A stretch of 33,061 nt of DNA from a virus: positions 1-33,061 of IMG/VR virus record IMGVR_UViG_3300025872_000178; one strand, given 5' to 3'. Shown here in pieces: positions 16,531 through 24,457 of this stretch (the stretch's first letter is position 1; the number at the start of each line of letters is the position of its first letter). Position numbers and translations under genes: made by a program. The notes under the pieces were generated by a model. That model did no database searches and was not told where the DNA came from. It was given only the letters and a program-made list of their open reading frames with translations.

Positions 16531-16770
16531 TTATTCTTGGGGAGCTTCCAGCTTCAGACCCATCTCCACGAGGAACGAGCGTGCATCCGATAGAGCAGCC
16601 GCCCGTCCGCAGTTGTACGCCCTAGCCTCTGGAGTCAATGCCGAATTAATTGCTGCGGAGACCTCGTCAGCAATCAATTCACTGAGCACCTGCCGCAATG
16701 CACGCAGCACCGGCTCATGCTCACCCACGCCACCCAGCGCCATCTTGAGCTGTTCGTCAGTCATTCTCAT
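16531..16770 (-). CDS. Small helical protein between portal and scaffold
   Basis: A 79-residue, mostly helical protein: MRMTDEQLKMALGGVGEHEP..., then SELIADEVSAAINSALTPEA, GRAAALSDARSFLVEMGL and an acidic end. Its ATG overlaps the portal stop as ATGA. I recognise no domain. Similar small helical genes lie between portal and scaffold in many podoviruses, and their role is generally unknown. Confidence 0.75.
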   Translation of the reverse strand: MRMTDEQLKMALGGVGEHEPVLRALRQVLSELIADEVSAAINSALTPEARAYNCGRAAALSDARSFLVEMGLKLEAPQE

Positions 16771-18875
16771 TGAGGAGTCGATCCGGGTTGCACGCCAAGA
16801 CGGCCAGTGACTGCGTTTTGCTGCTGTTGCACGCTGAATTGCAGGTTCTCCACATATTTCTGCAAATTCGCTTGGAACAACGGATCAGACTGAACCTGCT
16901 GCTGATATTTCGGGTTCGCCTGCAGGATCTGCTGGGCAAAATTAAGCCTTGCTTGAGCTGTAGGATCGTTCTCACGCAGCTTGGGCGGATTTCCAAGGCT
17001 CATCAGGCCGAGTTCGTCGTTGGTTTCGTCGAACATCTTCTGACTCGCAGGTCCGGCCTGCATGATAAGCTCATTCGCAAGCGTCGGATCAATCGCACGC
17101 AGCGCCAGACCCACGAGCTTGGTGCGATCCACCACGCCAACGCTGTCCAGAGGCAGCACGAGGCTCGAAAGCGCCTTGAGTTTCTCGGTCACGAGGTCGG
17201 TCTGCAGCTCGCGCACGTCGAACTTGAGGCTGACATCGAACTCCTGAACGTTGGTGCTGAGAGGAACGTTGCTTCCGGTGATCCGAGCCACCTCTTCGGG
17301 TCCAGTGTACTGCAGCGTGAGGCTCAGGACCTGCCGGAACGCCTCGGTCCAGCCGTGCAGCCAGTTGTTCACGAGCCTCTGCTGCCGCATCTGGGTGAGC
17401 GCAGGAGGCACCTTCTCGGTGGGACGGCCAAAGTAACGGTCCACCTGCGTCTCGATGGCTGCGATGAGGTTAAACGCCACCGACGGCTCCCGGGCTGGCG
17501 GCTGCATGAACGAGATTTCACCCGGACGCAGCACCGGAATCTGCACCGCAGGCCCTAGGCGCAGGTTTCCGCCCCTCGTCTTAGGAACTTGTATCGGCGG
17601 AATCGTGTTCAGCGACGTGTAGTCGAAGATCGAGTCGCGCTGGGCCTTGATCTCGTTCTGCCAAGTGCTGCAGATCTCCGGCACGCCACGGCTCTCGACG
17701 ATCTTTCGGTGGATCACCTCAGAACGCCACACGATGAACGGGTACTGGCCGTGCTCGTAGTCGATCAGCTCGAACTTGCCCCAAGAATTGCCCACTTGTG
17801 GACAGAATACTGTGCAGTAAACGCCCGGGACACCGTCTTCATCCAGAGCCTTTTGATACGCATAGACGACCTCGATCAGGTTCTCACGGTCCAGCACCGC
17901 GTTGTTGGTCAGCCCAATCGTATAGGTGTAGTCGCTGAAGTTGCTGAACCGTCCCCTAGTGGCAATCGCCTGCTTGGCCCACTCCTCATCCCAGTCGTCG
18001 GTCTCGACATGCTGCATCACCTCGATCTCGGTCATGTAGCAACGCCTGAAAACAACACGCGCACTCTGGATGTCGGTCGTCTCCGGAGGGAACGCCAGCT
18101 CATCGTAGGGAGCCAACGCCGCAACACTCGGAGAGTTCTTCACCATCGTCGGCACGTAGATCTCGCACTCACCTTCCTCACGCAGATCCTTCACGCACTC
18201 CAGAGCCTTGCGCTTCTTGAGATTCGGGAAAGCCGCCATGAGCAGCTCGGCCAACTGATCGGTGGCATCCGGATTCGCTAGAAGATTCGGCAGGTCCGCC
18301 AGCACGCTTCCTTGAGGGCTCTGAGCCGCGATCTGCATGAGCTGCTCGACCGTGACGTACTGCTCCTTTTGCCCGATCTCCTGCTGCCAACTCACATGGC
18401 ACCCGGCCCAACCATAGGTCCACAGGTACTGACTCAGCAGCTCCACCTCACGGGTCATGTCCGTGTAGAGCTTCTGGTTCATCACCCAGTCCATGAGTGA
18501 ATGCGCCGTCACCGCAGTGTCCAGATTCCTCACGTTCGTCGGGGCCACACGCAGCATCGAACGCCAGAAGGCTGTGGAGCACACGTCAACCAGCCCATTG
18601 ACCACCTCGTCAGCCAGCGGGATCCGCGTATCGGACGCACCGTCCCAAGGGAACGCCATCTTCCCGTTCGGCTGGTTATCATTCCACTTCTTTCCGTCAC
18701 CGCTTTGACCGTCCCAGCGGCAGTACCGGGTGTTCTCAGCCTGACCAACCCGAGTCCCAAGACCATAGTCTGTGGCCGCACGACGCAGCTCCTCGTTCAG
18801 CGCACCCACGTCAGGCGCGTCACCCACGTGCGCCATTGCATCACCACTGGTCTTATAGCTCGTCGCGTAATTCAT
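16767..18875 (-). CDS. Portal protein
   Basis: About 702 residues from ATG 18875 (MNYATSYKTSGDAM...), preceded by AAAGGG; a TTG at 18911 would add twelve. The protein has the size and landmarks of a podovirus portal (P22-type length): WDGASDTRIPLADEVVNGLV, a long middle domain, YEHGQYPFIVWRSEVIHRKI and RGVPEICSTWQNEIKAQRDS (the wing/stem start), FGRPTEKVPPALTQ, and a Gln-rich helical C-terminus (QQILQANPKYQQQVQSDP), as in barrel domains. It is right after the large terminase and before scaffold and capsid genes. As a dodecamer it is the DNA gate at one capsid vertex. Confidence 0.9.
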   Translation of the reverse strand: MNYATSYKTSGDAMAHVGDAPDVGALNEELRRAATDYGLGTRVGQAENTRYCRWDGQSGDGKKWNDNQPNGKMAFPWDGASDTRIPLADEVVNGLVDVCSTAFWRSMLRVAPTNVRNLDTAVTAHSLMDWVMNQKLYTDMTREVELLSQYLWTYGWAGCHVSWQQEIGQKEQYVTVEQLMQIAAQSPQGSVLADLPNLLANPDATDQLAELLMAAFPNLKKRKALECVKDLREEGECEIYVPTMVKNSPSVAALAPYDELAFPPETTDIQSARVVFRRCYMTEIEVMQHVETDDWDEEWAKQAIATRGRFSNFSDYTYTIGLTNNAVLDRENLIEVVYAYQKALDEDGVPGVYCTVFCPQVGNSWGKFELIDYEHGQYPFIVWRSEVIHRKIVESRGVPEICSTWQNEIKAQRDSIFDYTSLNTIPPIQVPKTRGGNLRLGPAVQIPVLRPGEISFMQPPAREPSVAFNLIAAIETQVDRYFGRPTEKVPPALTQMRQQRLVNNWLHGWTEAFRQVLSLTLQYTGPEEVARITGSNVPLSTNVQEFDVSLKFDVRELQTDLVTEKLKALSSLVLPLDSVGVVDRTKLVGLALRAIDPTLANELIMQAGPASQKMFDETNDELGLMSLGNPPKLRENDPTAQARLNFAQQILQANPKYQQQVQSDPLFQANLQKYVENLQFSVQQQQNAVTGRLGVQPGSTPQ

Positions 18876-18913
18876 CCGAAGCCCTTTGGTCTGTTTGCAC
18901 TGAAAAAGCAATG

Positions 18914-20743
18914 CTAATACCCCCCTCCGCCGTAGCTATCCAGCCCACCAGCACCCACATGCTCGATCTTTGAGATCAAAAGCATGCCCAAGCAGTCGAT
19001 GGGATCCTTCGATGCACCCTTCTGCCCATCCCGCCCCGTATGCTCGCTCATGCACCAGATCAGGTTGTGCAGGTCATCCACCACATACAGCCTCGGCTCG
19101 TTCAGCGAAGTCATTGGCTTTGTAGCGTCGTAGCTCAGGTCCGAGTTGATGGCAGCCGTCCGCTGATCCACAGGCACACCCGGAGCTGGAATGAACGCCA
19201 TGCCATCGTCCTGATCGCTAGGCTCGGCCAGCAGGTCAATCAGCGTCGTGCCACCCTGTTCGCTCAGTGCCGGACTTCCACCTGCCCTGGGGTCGATCAG
19301 CCGCATCACCGGCTCACCACGACCAATCTCCTCCTCGATGGCCCGAAACAACTGACGGTACTCCACCACGCTCCGACCCGCCTCCAACGTCTGCGCTGGC
19401 CCCGGCTTCCCATCGGCCTTCTCACTCGGCAGCGCCCACTCTCCGTACCCGGTGAAGTCCGGGAACTCACGCGCCACCACCTTCCGGCCATCCTCGTAGA
19501 CCAATAGCCACAGGCAGTACCAATTACGGCTGCCAGCCGGGTCGCAGACCATGTACAAGGTCCCACCATCAGGAATCTTGCTTCTAGGGATGCAGTGCGT
19601 CTCCGGCCTGAACCTAGCAAAGGCCTTTCCGATGTTGTCACTCGCCCAGCCATAGGCACGCGTCAGGATCTGTCCCATCGGCGCACCAACCAGCTTGGAT
19701 TTCATCTCGTCCCACGGGTTGTACGGGTTGTCCTCGGAGTAGAAGAACACCGTGCTCCGATTCTGCTTCTCCAGCCGCATCACCCTAGGTGCCTTCCCTA
19801 CTGGCCAAGTGGGCAATCCCTGCTTCCCGGACAGCATCTGCCCCTTGTGCCACTCAGTAATTGCAGCCCCACCAGTGAACTCCTTGTACACGCTCGCCAC
19901 ACCCTCTAGCGGAGTCTGGGTCACCAAGAGCTTACCCCTACGTGTAACCAACCGGTACCTCAGCGTGTCTACCCAGCTCTGCGGCACCAGCTCGTCGCAC
20001 CAGATCAGGTCCGCCTCCCGACCCTCAATCGTGTTCTCCGACTGCGTGTAGTTCAGGAAGTCACAGCGGGAGCCGTTAGGCAGAATGAAGGACCCGTCGG
20101 TGAAGCCGTTCTTCCGGCTGTAGTTCAGGTAGTGGATCTTCCCCTTCTTCGTAGCTCGCAGACTCACCGGCAGATAGTTGTAGATCGCAGGCTGCTGCAC
20201 CGTGACGCTCGTGGCGTTGCTCGTATGGCAGCAGAGCACGTTGCAGTTCTCCTTCGAGAGCAGCGTCTCCACCACCCGCCTAGCTGCCCACAGGGTCTTC
20301 CCCGCCCGGTTGCCACCAGAGATCAGCAACTCCGAACACTCAGCCCAGACCCGGTTGGCCATCTCCCAGTGGTCCGGGACGAAGCCGTAGGTGAAGGGAT
20401 CAGCCTTCTCCAGCAGGCACAGCTGCGTCCGCTGGTCACGCAACTCCAAGGCTCGGGGGTGATCCGCACGGACCTTCGGGATCACCGGATGCTGCGGCTG
20501 CTCGTTCCACCACGCGATGTTGCACTTCTCCCGGCAGAAGCGGTTGGTCTCCTTGTCCGGTATGAACGACTTGGAGCAGGTCAGGCACTTCCGGGCAGGG
20601 CGGTTTGCAAAGTTTTTTCCGATTGGGGAATGCGTCGCCTTTGTCGGCCCCCCGGAATGCTCGACCCCCTCCCCCCCTATGCCTGACGCATCCGGTATGA
20701 CCGACTCGGATTCTTCACGATGATACTGGCTAATGCTTGGCAT
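18914..20743 (-). CDS. terL: Terminase large subunit with N-terminal zinc-finger-like segment
   Basis: A 609-residue packaging ATPase/nuclease. Residues 53-74 carry C53-x2-C56...C70-x3-C74, a zinc-finger-like motif not typical of TerL. The ATPase shows Walker A GGNRAGKT (143-150), Walker B DLIWCDE (245-251) and coupling motif TQTP (275-278). The RNase H-like nuclease shows D401 in VCDPAG, D484 in LIDPRAGG and D580/D583 near the end. It cuts concatemers and pumps DNA through the portal. A ribosome site GAGAGG lies ahead of the ATG. The C-terminus ends in a Gly/Tyr tail. The upstream LacI-like HTH gene is the likely small subunit. Confidence 0.95.
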   Translation of the reverse strand: MPSISQYHREESESVIPDASGIGGEGVEHSGGPTKATHSPIGKNFANRPARKCLTCSKSFIPDKETNRFCREKCNIAWWNEQPQHPVIPKVRADHPRALELRDQRTQLCLLEKADPFTYGFVPDHWEMANRVWAECSELLISGGNRAGKTLWAARRVVETLLSKENCNVLCCHTSNATSVTVQQPAIYNYLPVSLRATKKGKIHYLNYSRKNGFTDGSFILPNGSRCDFLNYTQSENTIEGREADLIWCDELVPQSWVDTLRYRLVTRRGKLLVTQTPLEGVASVYKEFTGGAAITEWHKGQMLSGKQGLPTWPVGKAPRVMRLEKQNRSTVFFYSEDNPYNPWDEMKSKLVGAPMGQILTRAYGWASDNIGKAFARFRPETHCIPRSKIPDGGTLYMVCDPAGSRNWYCLWLLVYEDGRKVVAREFPDFTGYGEWALPSEKADGKPGPAQTLEAGRSVVEYRQLFRAIEEEIGRGEPVMRLIDPRAGGSPALSEQGGTTLIDLLAEPSDQDDGMAFIPAPGVPVDQRTAAINSDLSYDATKPMTSLNEPRLYVVDDLHNLIWCMSEHTGRDGQKGASKDPIDCLGMLLISKIEHVGAGGLDSYGGGGY

Positions 20744-20785
20744 CAGATCCTCTCAACTAAATATAATACCTATTGTGAGCGGCTG

Positions 20786-21415
20786 TCAGGAGCCTTCGGG
20801 AAGCACCTCAGCGTTGGTCTCGACCTCGACAACGTCTTGTTGCCCCTTGGTGCCCAGCTCCTTCATCAGGTCCCTGTGACTCGCCGTTAACGATAAAGAA
20901 GCGTGTATACTGGTGGGTTGGCCCTTTAATGTGTTTAACTTATCAATAGCCACAGCCAGCGATATGGGAAGTGTCCTACTATCAATCTCCTCGATCGCCG
21001 TATCCGCTAGTCTTCTGGTCCCCTTCCAGATAGCCACCTCAAGGAACCCTGTGACATCTGACCGCCAAGCCTCTTCGTTGTCCGGGTAGTCCTGTGGCAC
21101 CTTTACGCCTCGCACGAGCTTGAACGCGGTGCCTTGGCATAGGCCGGTCTCGTTCGAGATCTTGGCAAGTGACTTGTTGGTCAGGACACCTTCCACGACT
21201 GTATCTGCGATCTCTTGGGTGAGCTTGGAGTTGTGATGCTGTCCCGGGTGATTGGTGACCTTGTAGTCGTGCTCCTCGGCTAGGGCCTTGATCTTATCCG
21301 CCAGAGCCTTCGGACAGCGTGGATCGTCACGCAGGGCCCAAGAAACCATGTTCCGGTCCGTGTTGGCCAGCTTGGCTAGGGTGTTCTGTGAGACCGCCTT
21401 GGTGGGCTTACCCAT
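20786..21415 (-). CDS. Probable terminase small subunit with LacI-type HTH
   Basis: A 209-residue protein. Residues 8-52 (SQNTLAKLANTDRNMVSWAL... ALADKIKALAEEHDYKV) match the LacI-type helix-turn-helix: TLAKLA, a turn, recognition helix MVSWAL and the hinge-like DKIKALAEEHDY. Residues 60-100 could be a second HTH-like segment (TNKSLAKISNETGLCQGTAF). The C-terminal part (ISLAVAIDKLNTLKGQPTSI) resembles the helical oligomerisation part of small terminases. Immediate position before terL makes the DNA-recognition subunit of the packaging motor the best guess; a transcription regulator is the alternative. Confidence 0.65.
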   Translation of the reverse strand: MGKPTKAVSQNTLAKLANTDRNMVSWALRDDPRCPKALADKIKALAEEHDYKVTNHPGQHHNSKLTQEIADTVVEGVLTNKSLAKISNETGLCQGTAFKLVRGVKVPQDYPDNEEAWRSDVTGFLEVAIWKGTRRLADTAIEEIDSRTLPISLAVAIDKLNTLKGQPTSIHASLSLTASHRDLMKELGTKGQQDVVEVETNAEVLPEGS

Positions 21416-21417
21416 TC

Positions 21418-21804
21418 CTAGATCTCCTTACCGCAGTGGGGGCATGTTCTACGCTTTGGGGTGGGCTGTATAGGCTCTGGCATGCCTAGGCACCGTGCGA
21501 GTTCCTTATGCCTTACCCAAGAGTAGCATCTGGGCCAGCGGCTTGGCTTCTCCTGATTCCACTTCAGGTACTGTTGCGTGACTTGTTCTTTCGTTTTGGC
21601 TTCTAAGTCGTGAAGGATGCTTAATGTCCTGTAGCTGAGTCCACGTTGCCAATCCTCCATCTTTTGAAGGTGCTTATACATCTGATCGAGCTGCATCGCG
21701 CGTGACGCTGTGACGCCTAGTGCTTCTCCGACCTTGCGATAGATGTTCCCAGCGGCTCGCAGTTGGTGCGCCTTCTCCGCCAACCTCATGGTGTTCTCGT
21801 TCAT
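21418..21804 (-). CDS. HTH protein with C-terminal CPHCGKE zinc-ribbon fragment
   Basis: A 128-residue protein. Residues 17-44 (AAGNIYRKVGEALGVTASRA...) look like a sigma-factor-like or MerR/Rep-type helix-turn-helix, Y-R-K-V-G-E-A-L-G-V-T-x-S-R. A long middle helix follows (QRGLSYRTLSILHDLEAKTK). The end is TCPHCGKEI, a single CxxC. It could dimerise to bind zinc. It sits between the glycosyltransferase and the probable small terminase, with 3-nt spacings on both sides. A late-gene activator is a plausible but unproven role. Confidence 0.65.
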   Translation of the reverse strand: MNENTMRLAEKAHQLRAAGNIYRKVGEALGVTASRAMQLDQMYKHLQKMEDWQRGLSYRTLSILHDLEAKTKEQVTQQYLKWNQEKPSRWPRCYSWVRHKELARCLGMPEPIQPTPKRRTCPHCGKEI

Positions 21805-21807
21805 AGG

Positions 21808-22524
21808 TCAGAGCGTGAAGTTGAAGTCGCCCCAGTGTCTGAGCTTCTCGATCGGGGTATACATGTACTGCTTGACCCCAGCGAGCATTAGGCGGGCAGA
21901 GGCTGCGTAGTCTTCGGAGAGGTAGTCCTTGCCCTTGTCGCACTTTAGCAGGAACGGCAGCCAGAGTGTGGGGAACATGCCGGACATCTCATCGTTAGCC
22001 CAGTCTATGCGATAGGGATGCGGCACGGCATCGGTGGCTAGGATCTCTAGGGACTGCTCTAGGGCCTTACGGGGTATGGCTACGGCACCACTCGCGAAGA
22101 ACAGGATGGGTGTGAGGCTGGGCTCATCCTCCAATGGAGTAGCCTCTGGTTTAGGGCGATAGGCTGGCCGGGGAGGTAGTGCTCGGCACGAGTATGGCAT
22201 GCACACCGCAGCTTGGTGCTTGTGCGCTAGGTCCGCCATGATCATCAGGTCCGCTGTGGAGAACTGGATGTCATGGTCCAATTGGATCCATACGTCCTTA
22301 TCATCATCCAAGAAGAACTTAGTGGCTCTACAACGTGATCTGCTAATCAGCGCATCCTCACGTATAGTACGCAAAGCAGCGTAGCGAGTACGTTGTGCAA
22401 AGTAGTTAGCCAGATCTATCCAAGAGGTTAATACCGCAGAGTGCATATCACCATAAGCGTAGCAGGTGACATGTACCGACGGTGGTTTCTCGATGATATC
22501 CACTGATTTGATCTTATTAGACAT
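21808..22524 (-). CDS. Glycosyltransferase-like protein (GT-A fold)
   Basis: A 238-residue protein. Its N-terminus VHVTCYAYGDMHSAVLTSW and the R-x-R-C-x-A-T-K-F-F-L then VWIQLDHDIQFS segment (D83-x-D85) are the nucleotide-sugar and metal-binding parts of a family-2-like glycosyltransferase. ILFFASGAVAIPRKALE is the usual acceptor-side strand, and LSEDYAASARLMLAGVKQY carries the late ED-Y catalytic-type motif. It may glycosylate phage DNA, virion protein or a host surface. It is unusual between replication and packaging genes, and an AT-rich palindrome lies at its start. No membrane anchor. Confidence 0.85.
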   Translation of the reverse strand: MSNKIKSVDIIEKPPSVHVTCYAYGDMHSAVLTSWIDLANYFAQRTRYAALRTIREDALISRSRCRATKFFLDDDKDVWIQLDHDIQFSTADLMIMADLAHKHQAAVCMPYSCRALPPRPAYRPKPEATPLEDEPSLTPILFFASGAVAIPRKALEQSLEILATDAVPHPYRIDWANDEMSGMFPTLWLPFLLKCDKGKDYLSEDYAASARLMLAGVKQYMYTPIEKLRHWGDFNFTL

Positions 22525-22525
22525 A

Positions 22526-22551
22526 TATACTTAGAGTATAGTTATACTTAG
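22526..22551 (-). promoter_or_regulatory. AT-rich palindrome and direct repeat ahead of glycosyltransferase
   Basis: Just before the glycosyltransferase ATG is an AT-rich block unlike its surroundings. It contains the palindrome AGTATA-gt-TATACT (22535-22548) and a 9-bp direct repeat TATACTTAG at 22526-22534 and 22543-22551. On the minus strand it holds TATAAC and TATACT, both near-consensus -10 hexamers, but no clear -35. It overlaps the 3' end of the 73-residue gene. It could be a promoter with an overlapping operator; there is no Shine-Dalgarno before the ATG. Confidence 0.45.
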
Positions 22552-22769
22552 TTCATCACCTTTTCAATCATTCGATACAGATAGGCTTCTGGTACTATCT
22601 TGATCCTGTCGAATCCTCGGATCATCGGCTGATAAGCCGGGTCAGACTCGGACATGGAGAACCTAGCGGCTACCTGCTCCGGTGAGGCGGTACCTGCTCT
22701 GACGCTACGGACCACCCAGTCCCTGTAGGAGGGCGGTATCATGCGCAGTGCGTACTCTAGGTCTTCCAT
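22548..22769 (-). CDS. Small protein of unknown function
   Basis: A 73-residue protein MEDLEYALRMIPPSYRDWVV... with helical segments and a RFSMSESDPAYQPMIRGFDR stretch that might be a degenerate winged-helix. I do not recognise it. No ribosome site is seen ahead of the ATG, which lies downstream of a strong inverted repeat (22785-22858), so translation may depend on that leader. It follows the SSB-like gene and precedes the glycosyltransferase. Confidence 0.55.
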   Translation of the reverse strand: MEDLEYALRMIPPSYRDWVVRSVRAGTASPEQVAARFSMSESDPAYQPMIRGFDRIKIVPEAYLYRMIEKVMN

Positions 22770-22784
22770 GCGATGCTGTTTCTT

Positions 22785-22858
22785 GGGGCTAGGATGCCCC
22801 TAGGAGGCGTTTTGATCTCTGATGAGGGTCACCATAGCGCAACTCATCTCCTAGGGGC
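22785..22858 (-). promoter_or_regulatory. Perfect 11-bp inverted repeat with competing hairpin (leader/switch candidate)
   Basis: The 99-nt gap 22770-22868 holds a perfect inverted repeat, GCCCCTAGGAG at 22796-22806 and CTCCTAGGGGC at 22848-22858. Inside is a smaller one, GATGAG (22821-22826) with CTCATC (22843-22848). The 22796-22800 arm can instead pair with GGGGC at 22785-22789 in a 5-bp, 6-nt-loop hairpin, so the two structures are mutually exclusive. There is no T-tract. A 15-codon frame (ATG 22847 region, ending in the far arm) could act as a leader peptide, but its Shine-Dalgarno-like AGGAG touches the ATG. Confidence 0.5.
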
Positions 22859-22868
22859 TTGTAGGGTC

Positions 22869-23132
22869 TTAGAACAGGTTGTCGTCTACCGGGGTGTGGG
22901 TAGCTGCAGGACGGGGAGCCTTGGTCGAGTGCTTCCAGCTCCCGATGATGGGTCCACGTTCACCGCGGTCACGGGCTTCCTTGGAGACGCCTTGGACCAC
23001 GAAGCCGTCATTGCCGTACTTATCCGGTCCGCTCTTGGATTCCAGAAGAGTTACTTCGAGGAACTTACCGGTCTTACCTTCATACAGATACTGCTTATCC
23101 ACCTTGCTGACGTTAATGTTGCATCTAATCAT
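22869..23132 (-). CDS. SSB-like DNA-binding protein with acidic tail
   Basis: An 87-residue protein. The beta-rich body (MIRCNINVSKVDKQYLYEGK, FLEVTLLESKSG, DKYGNDGFVVQGVSKEARDR) and the DDNLF ending match a very common small phage protein pattern whose C-terminus usually reads DDLPF, as in single-stranded DNA-binding proteins where this tip recruits partner enzymes. Here the tip is PVDDNLF, a slight variant. It immediately follows the DnaB gene, and its leader is an A/C-rich (AACATAACATAAC) stretch with no Shine-Dalgarno. It likely coats ssDNA during phage replication and recombination. Confidence 0.75.
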   Translation of the reverse strand: MIRCNINVSKVDKQYLYEGKTGKFLEVTLLESKSGPDKYGNDGFVVQGVSKEARDRGERGPIIGSWKHSTKAPRPAATHTPVDDNLF

Positions 23133-23152
23133 GTTATGTTATGTTGTGTTGT

Positions 23153-24457
23153 TTACGAATCCTGCAACAGCGCAGGTTCAAATCTACAATAGGCACCTTC
23201 GTAGTGGCAGGTCACCAGTCCACATTCGCCGTCTCGTTGCTTTGCGATTGAGATAGTGGCTTCACCTCTTGGTTCTACTCGGTTGCGGTCTAGCAGGAGG
23301 ACTGTGTCTGCGTCTCGTTCGATCTGTCCGGAGTCTGCTAGGTCACTGAGTCTCGGCTTACGTCCCTTCTCCTTCTCGGATTCACGGTTGAGCTGTGCGA
23401 GGGCCAGCATAGCCACTCCAGTTGAAGCTGCACAAGCCTTCAGCGTTCCGGATACCTCGGCCACCTCGTAGGTTCGTTTCTCGTAGCGTCCGCTGGCTCC
23501 GATCTTCTGCAGGTAGTCCACGATGACCAGCTTGATGCCATGCTTCCGGACAGCTCGTCGAATGGCTGAGGTTACCGTGCCGATCTTAGCCCCAGCGGAT
23601 AGGTCTAGGAAGTGGATCGGGGAGTTCTTGATCTTGATGTTGGCCGCTTGGATCCGGGCCATGTCGTTGTCCTTGAGCTGACCCGTCTTGATCGACTGCA
23701 TGGGTACGCCAGAGACGCAGGAGACGAGGCGTCTGGTGATGGCATTGGTGGACATCTCGCAGGAGACGAACAGGGTCGGGACTTTGTGCAGCACCGTAGC
23801 GTTGGCCACGATGGAGGTTCCCATGGCTGTCTTGCCGATGCTGGGACGTGCGGCGACTAGGGTAAGCTCGCGGTATTGCAGGCCATCGAGCATGGAGTCG
23901 AGCTTTGGGATGCCAGTCGGCACGCCGCTCAGTTCGCCATTGCGCTTCCAACGCTCCTGTGTGGCCTCGATGAAGCTGACGATGGCATCCTTTGCACTGC
24001 AGGAGTCGGTCTGTGGTGCCGAGTCTAGAACCATGCCGGATTCCACCTGCTTGAGCACCTCGTCGATGCTCACGGCTGAGTTCCCGGAGCCTTCGATGAT
24101 CTTGGAACCAAGCTCTCTCAGCTTACGACGTAGGTGAGCCTCGCGTATGCCGTCCGCGAAGTAGCTGACCATGCTGCTGGAGGGACACGAGGACATGGCC
24201 TCTGCCCAAGTGGCCATCGGGATCTCCAGCGAACCGTGAGCTTTGTTCCATTCCTTGGTGAGCCTCTCCATGGACGCCGGTTGGTTCTGGCGCACCAGTC
24301 CGGCTATAAGCTCCAGCGTGAACCTGACGTCCTCGTTGACCAGCATCTCCGGCTGAACCAAGGAGACCACCTCGGAGGCCACGTCCGTGTCTCCGGAGAG
24401 ACATGCCCCAAGGATTCCAAGTTCATCCTTGGGCGCAAAGTAGGCGTCCGAGTTCAT
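23153..24457 (-). CDS. dnaB: Replicative DNA helicase, DnaB family
   Basis: A 434-residue DnaB-type helicase. The N-terminal helical domain is in 1-110 (DELGILGACLSGD, ELIAGLVRQNQPASMERLTK), followed by a linker. The RecA-like domain holds the family signature SGVPTGIPKLDSMLDGLQ (177-194), Walker A ARPSIGKT (203-210), VSCEMS (231-236), Walker B VIVDYLQ (311-317), LAQLNRE (353-359) and LSDLADSGQIERDADTVLLL (370-389). It unwinds DNA at the phage fork. Its ATG overlaps the stop of the upstream replication-initiator gene (ATGA). No phage primase or polymerase is seen here, so host enzymes are probably recruited. Confidence 0.95.
   Translation of the reverse strand: MNSDAYFAPKDELGILGACLSGDTDVASEVVSLVQPEMLVNEDVRFTLELIAGLVRQNQPASMERLTKEWNKAHGSLEIPMATWAEAMSSCPSSSMVSYFADGIREAHLRRKLRELGSKIIEGSGNSAVSIDEVLKQVESGMVLDSAPQTDSCSAKDAIVSFIEATQERWKRNGELSGVPTGIPKLDSMLDGLQYRELTLVAARPSIGKTAMGTSIVANATVLHKVPTLFVSCEMSTNAITRRLVSCVSGVPMQSIKTGQLKDNDMARIQAANIKIKNSPIHFLDLSAGAKIGTVTSAIRRAVRKHGIKLVIVDYLQKIGASGRYEKRTYEVAEVSGTLKACAASTGVAMLALAQLNRESEKEKGRKPRLSDLADSGQIERDADTVLLLDRNRVEPRGEATISIAKQRDGECGLVTCHYEGAYCRFEPALLQDS

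Noticed and set aside
16770-18281. Plus-strand frames of 262 and 230 codons over the portal gene
   Set aside because: His/Leu/Arg-rich shadows of a clear portal gene; no start signals.
22785-22858. Inverted repeat as an intrinsic terminator for the SSB-like gene
   Set aside because: No T-tract on the minus strand after either stem, so I kept it as a switch/leader candidate.
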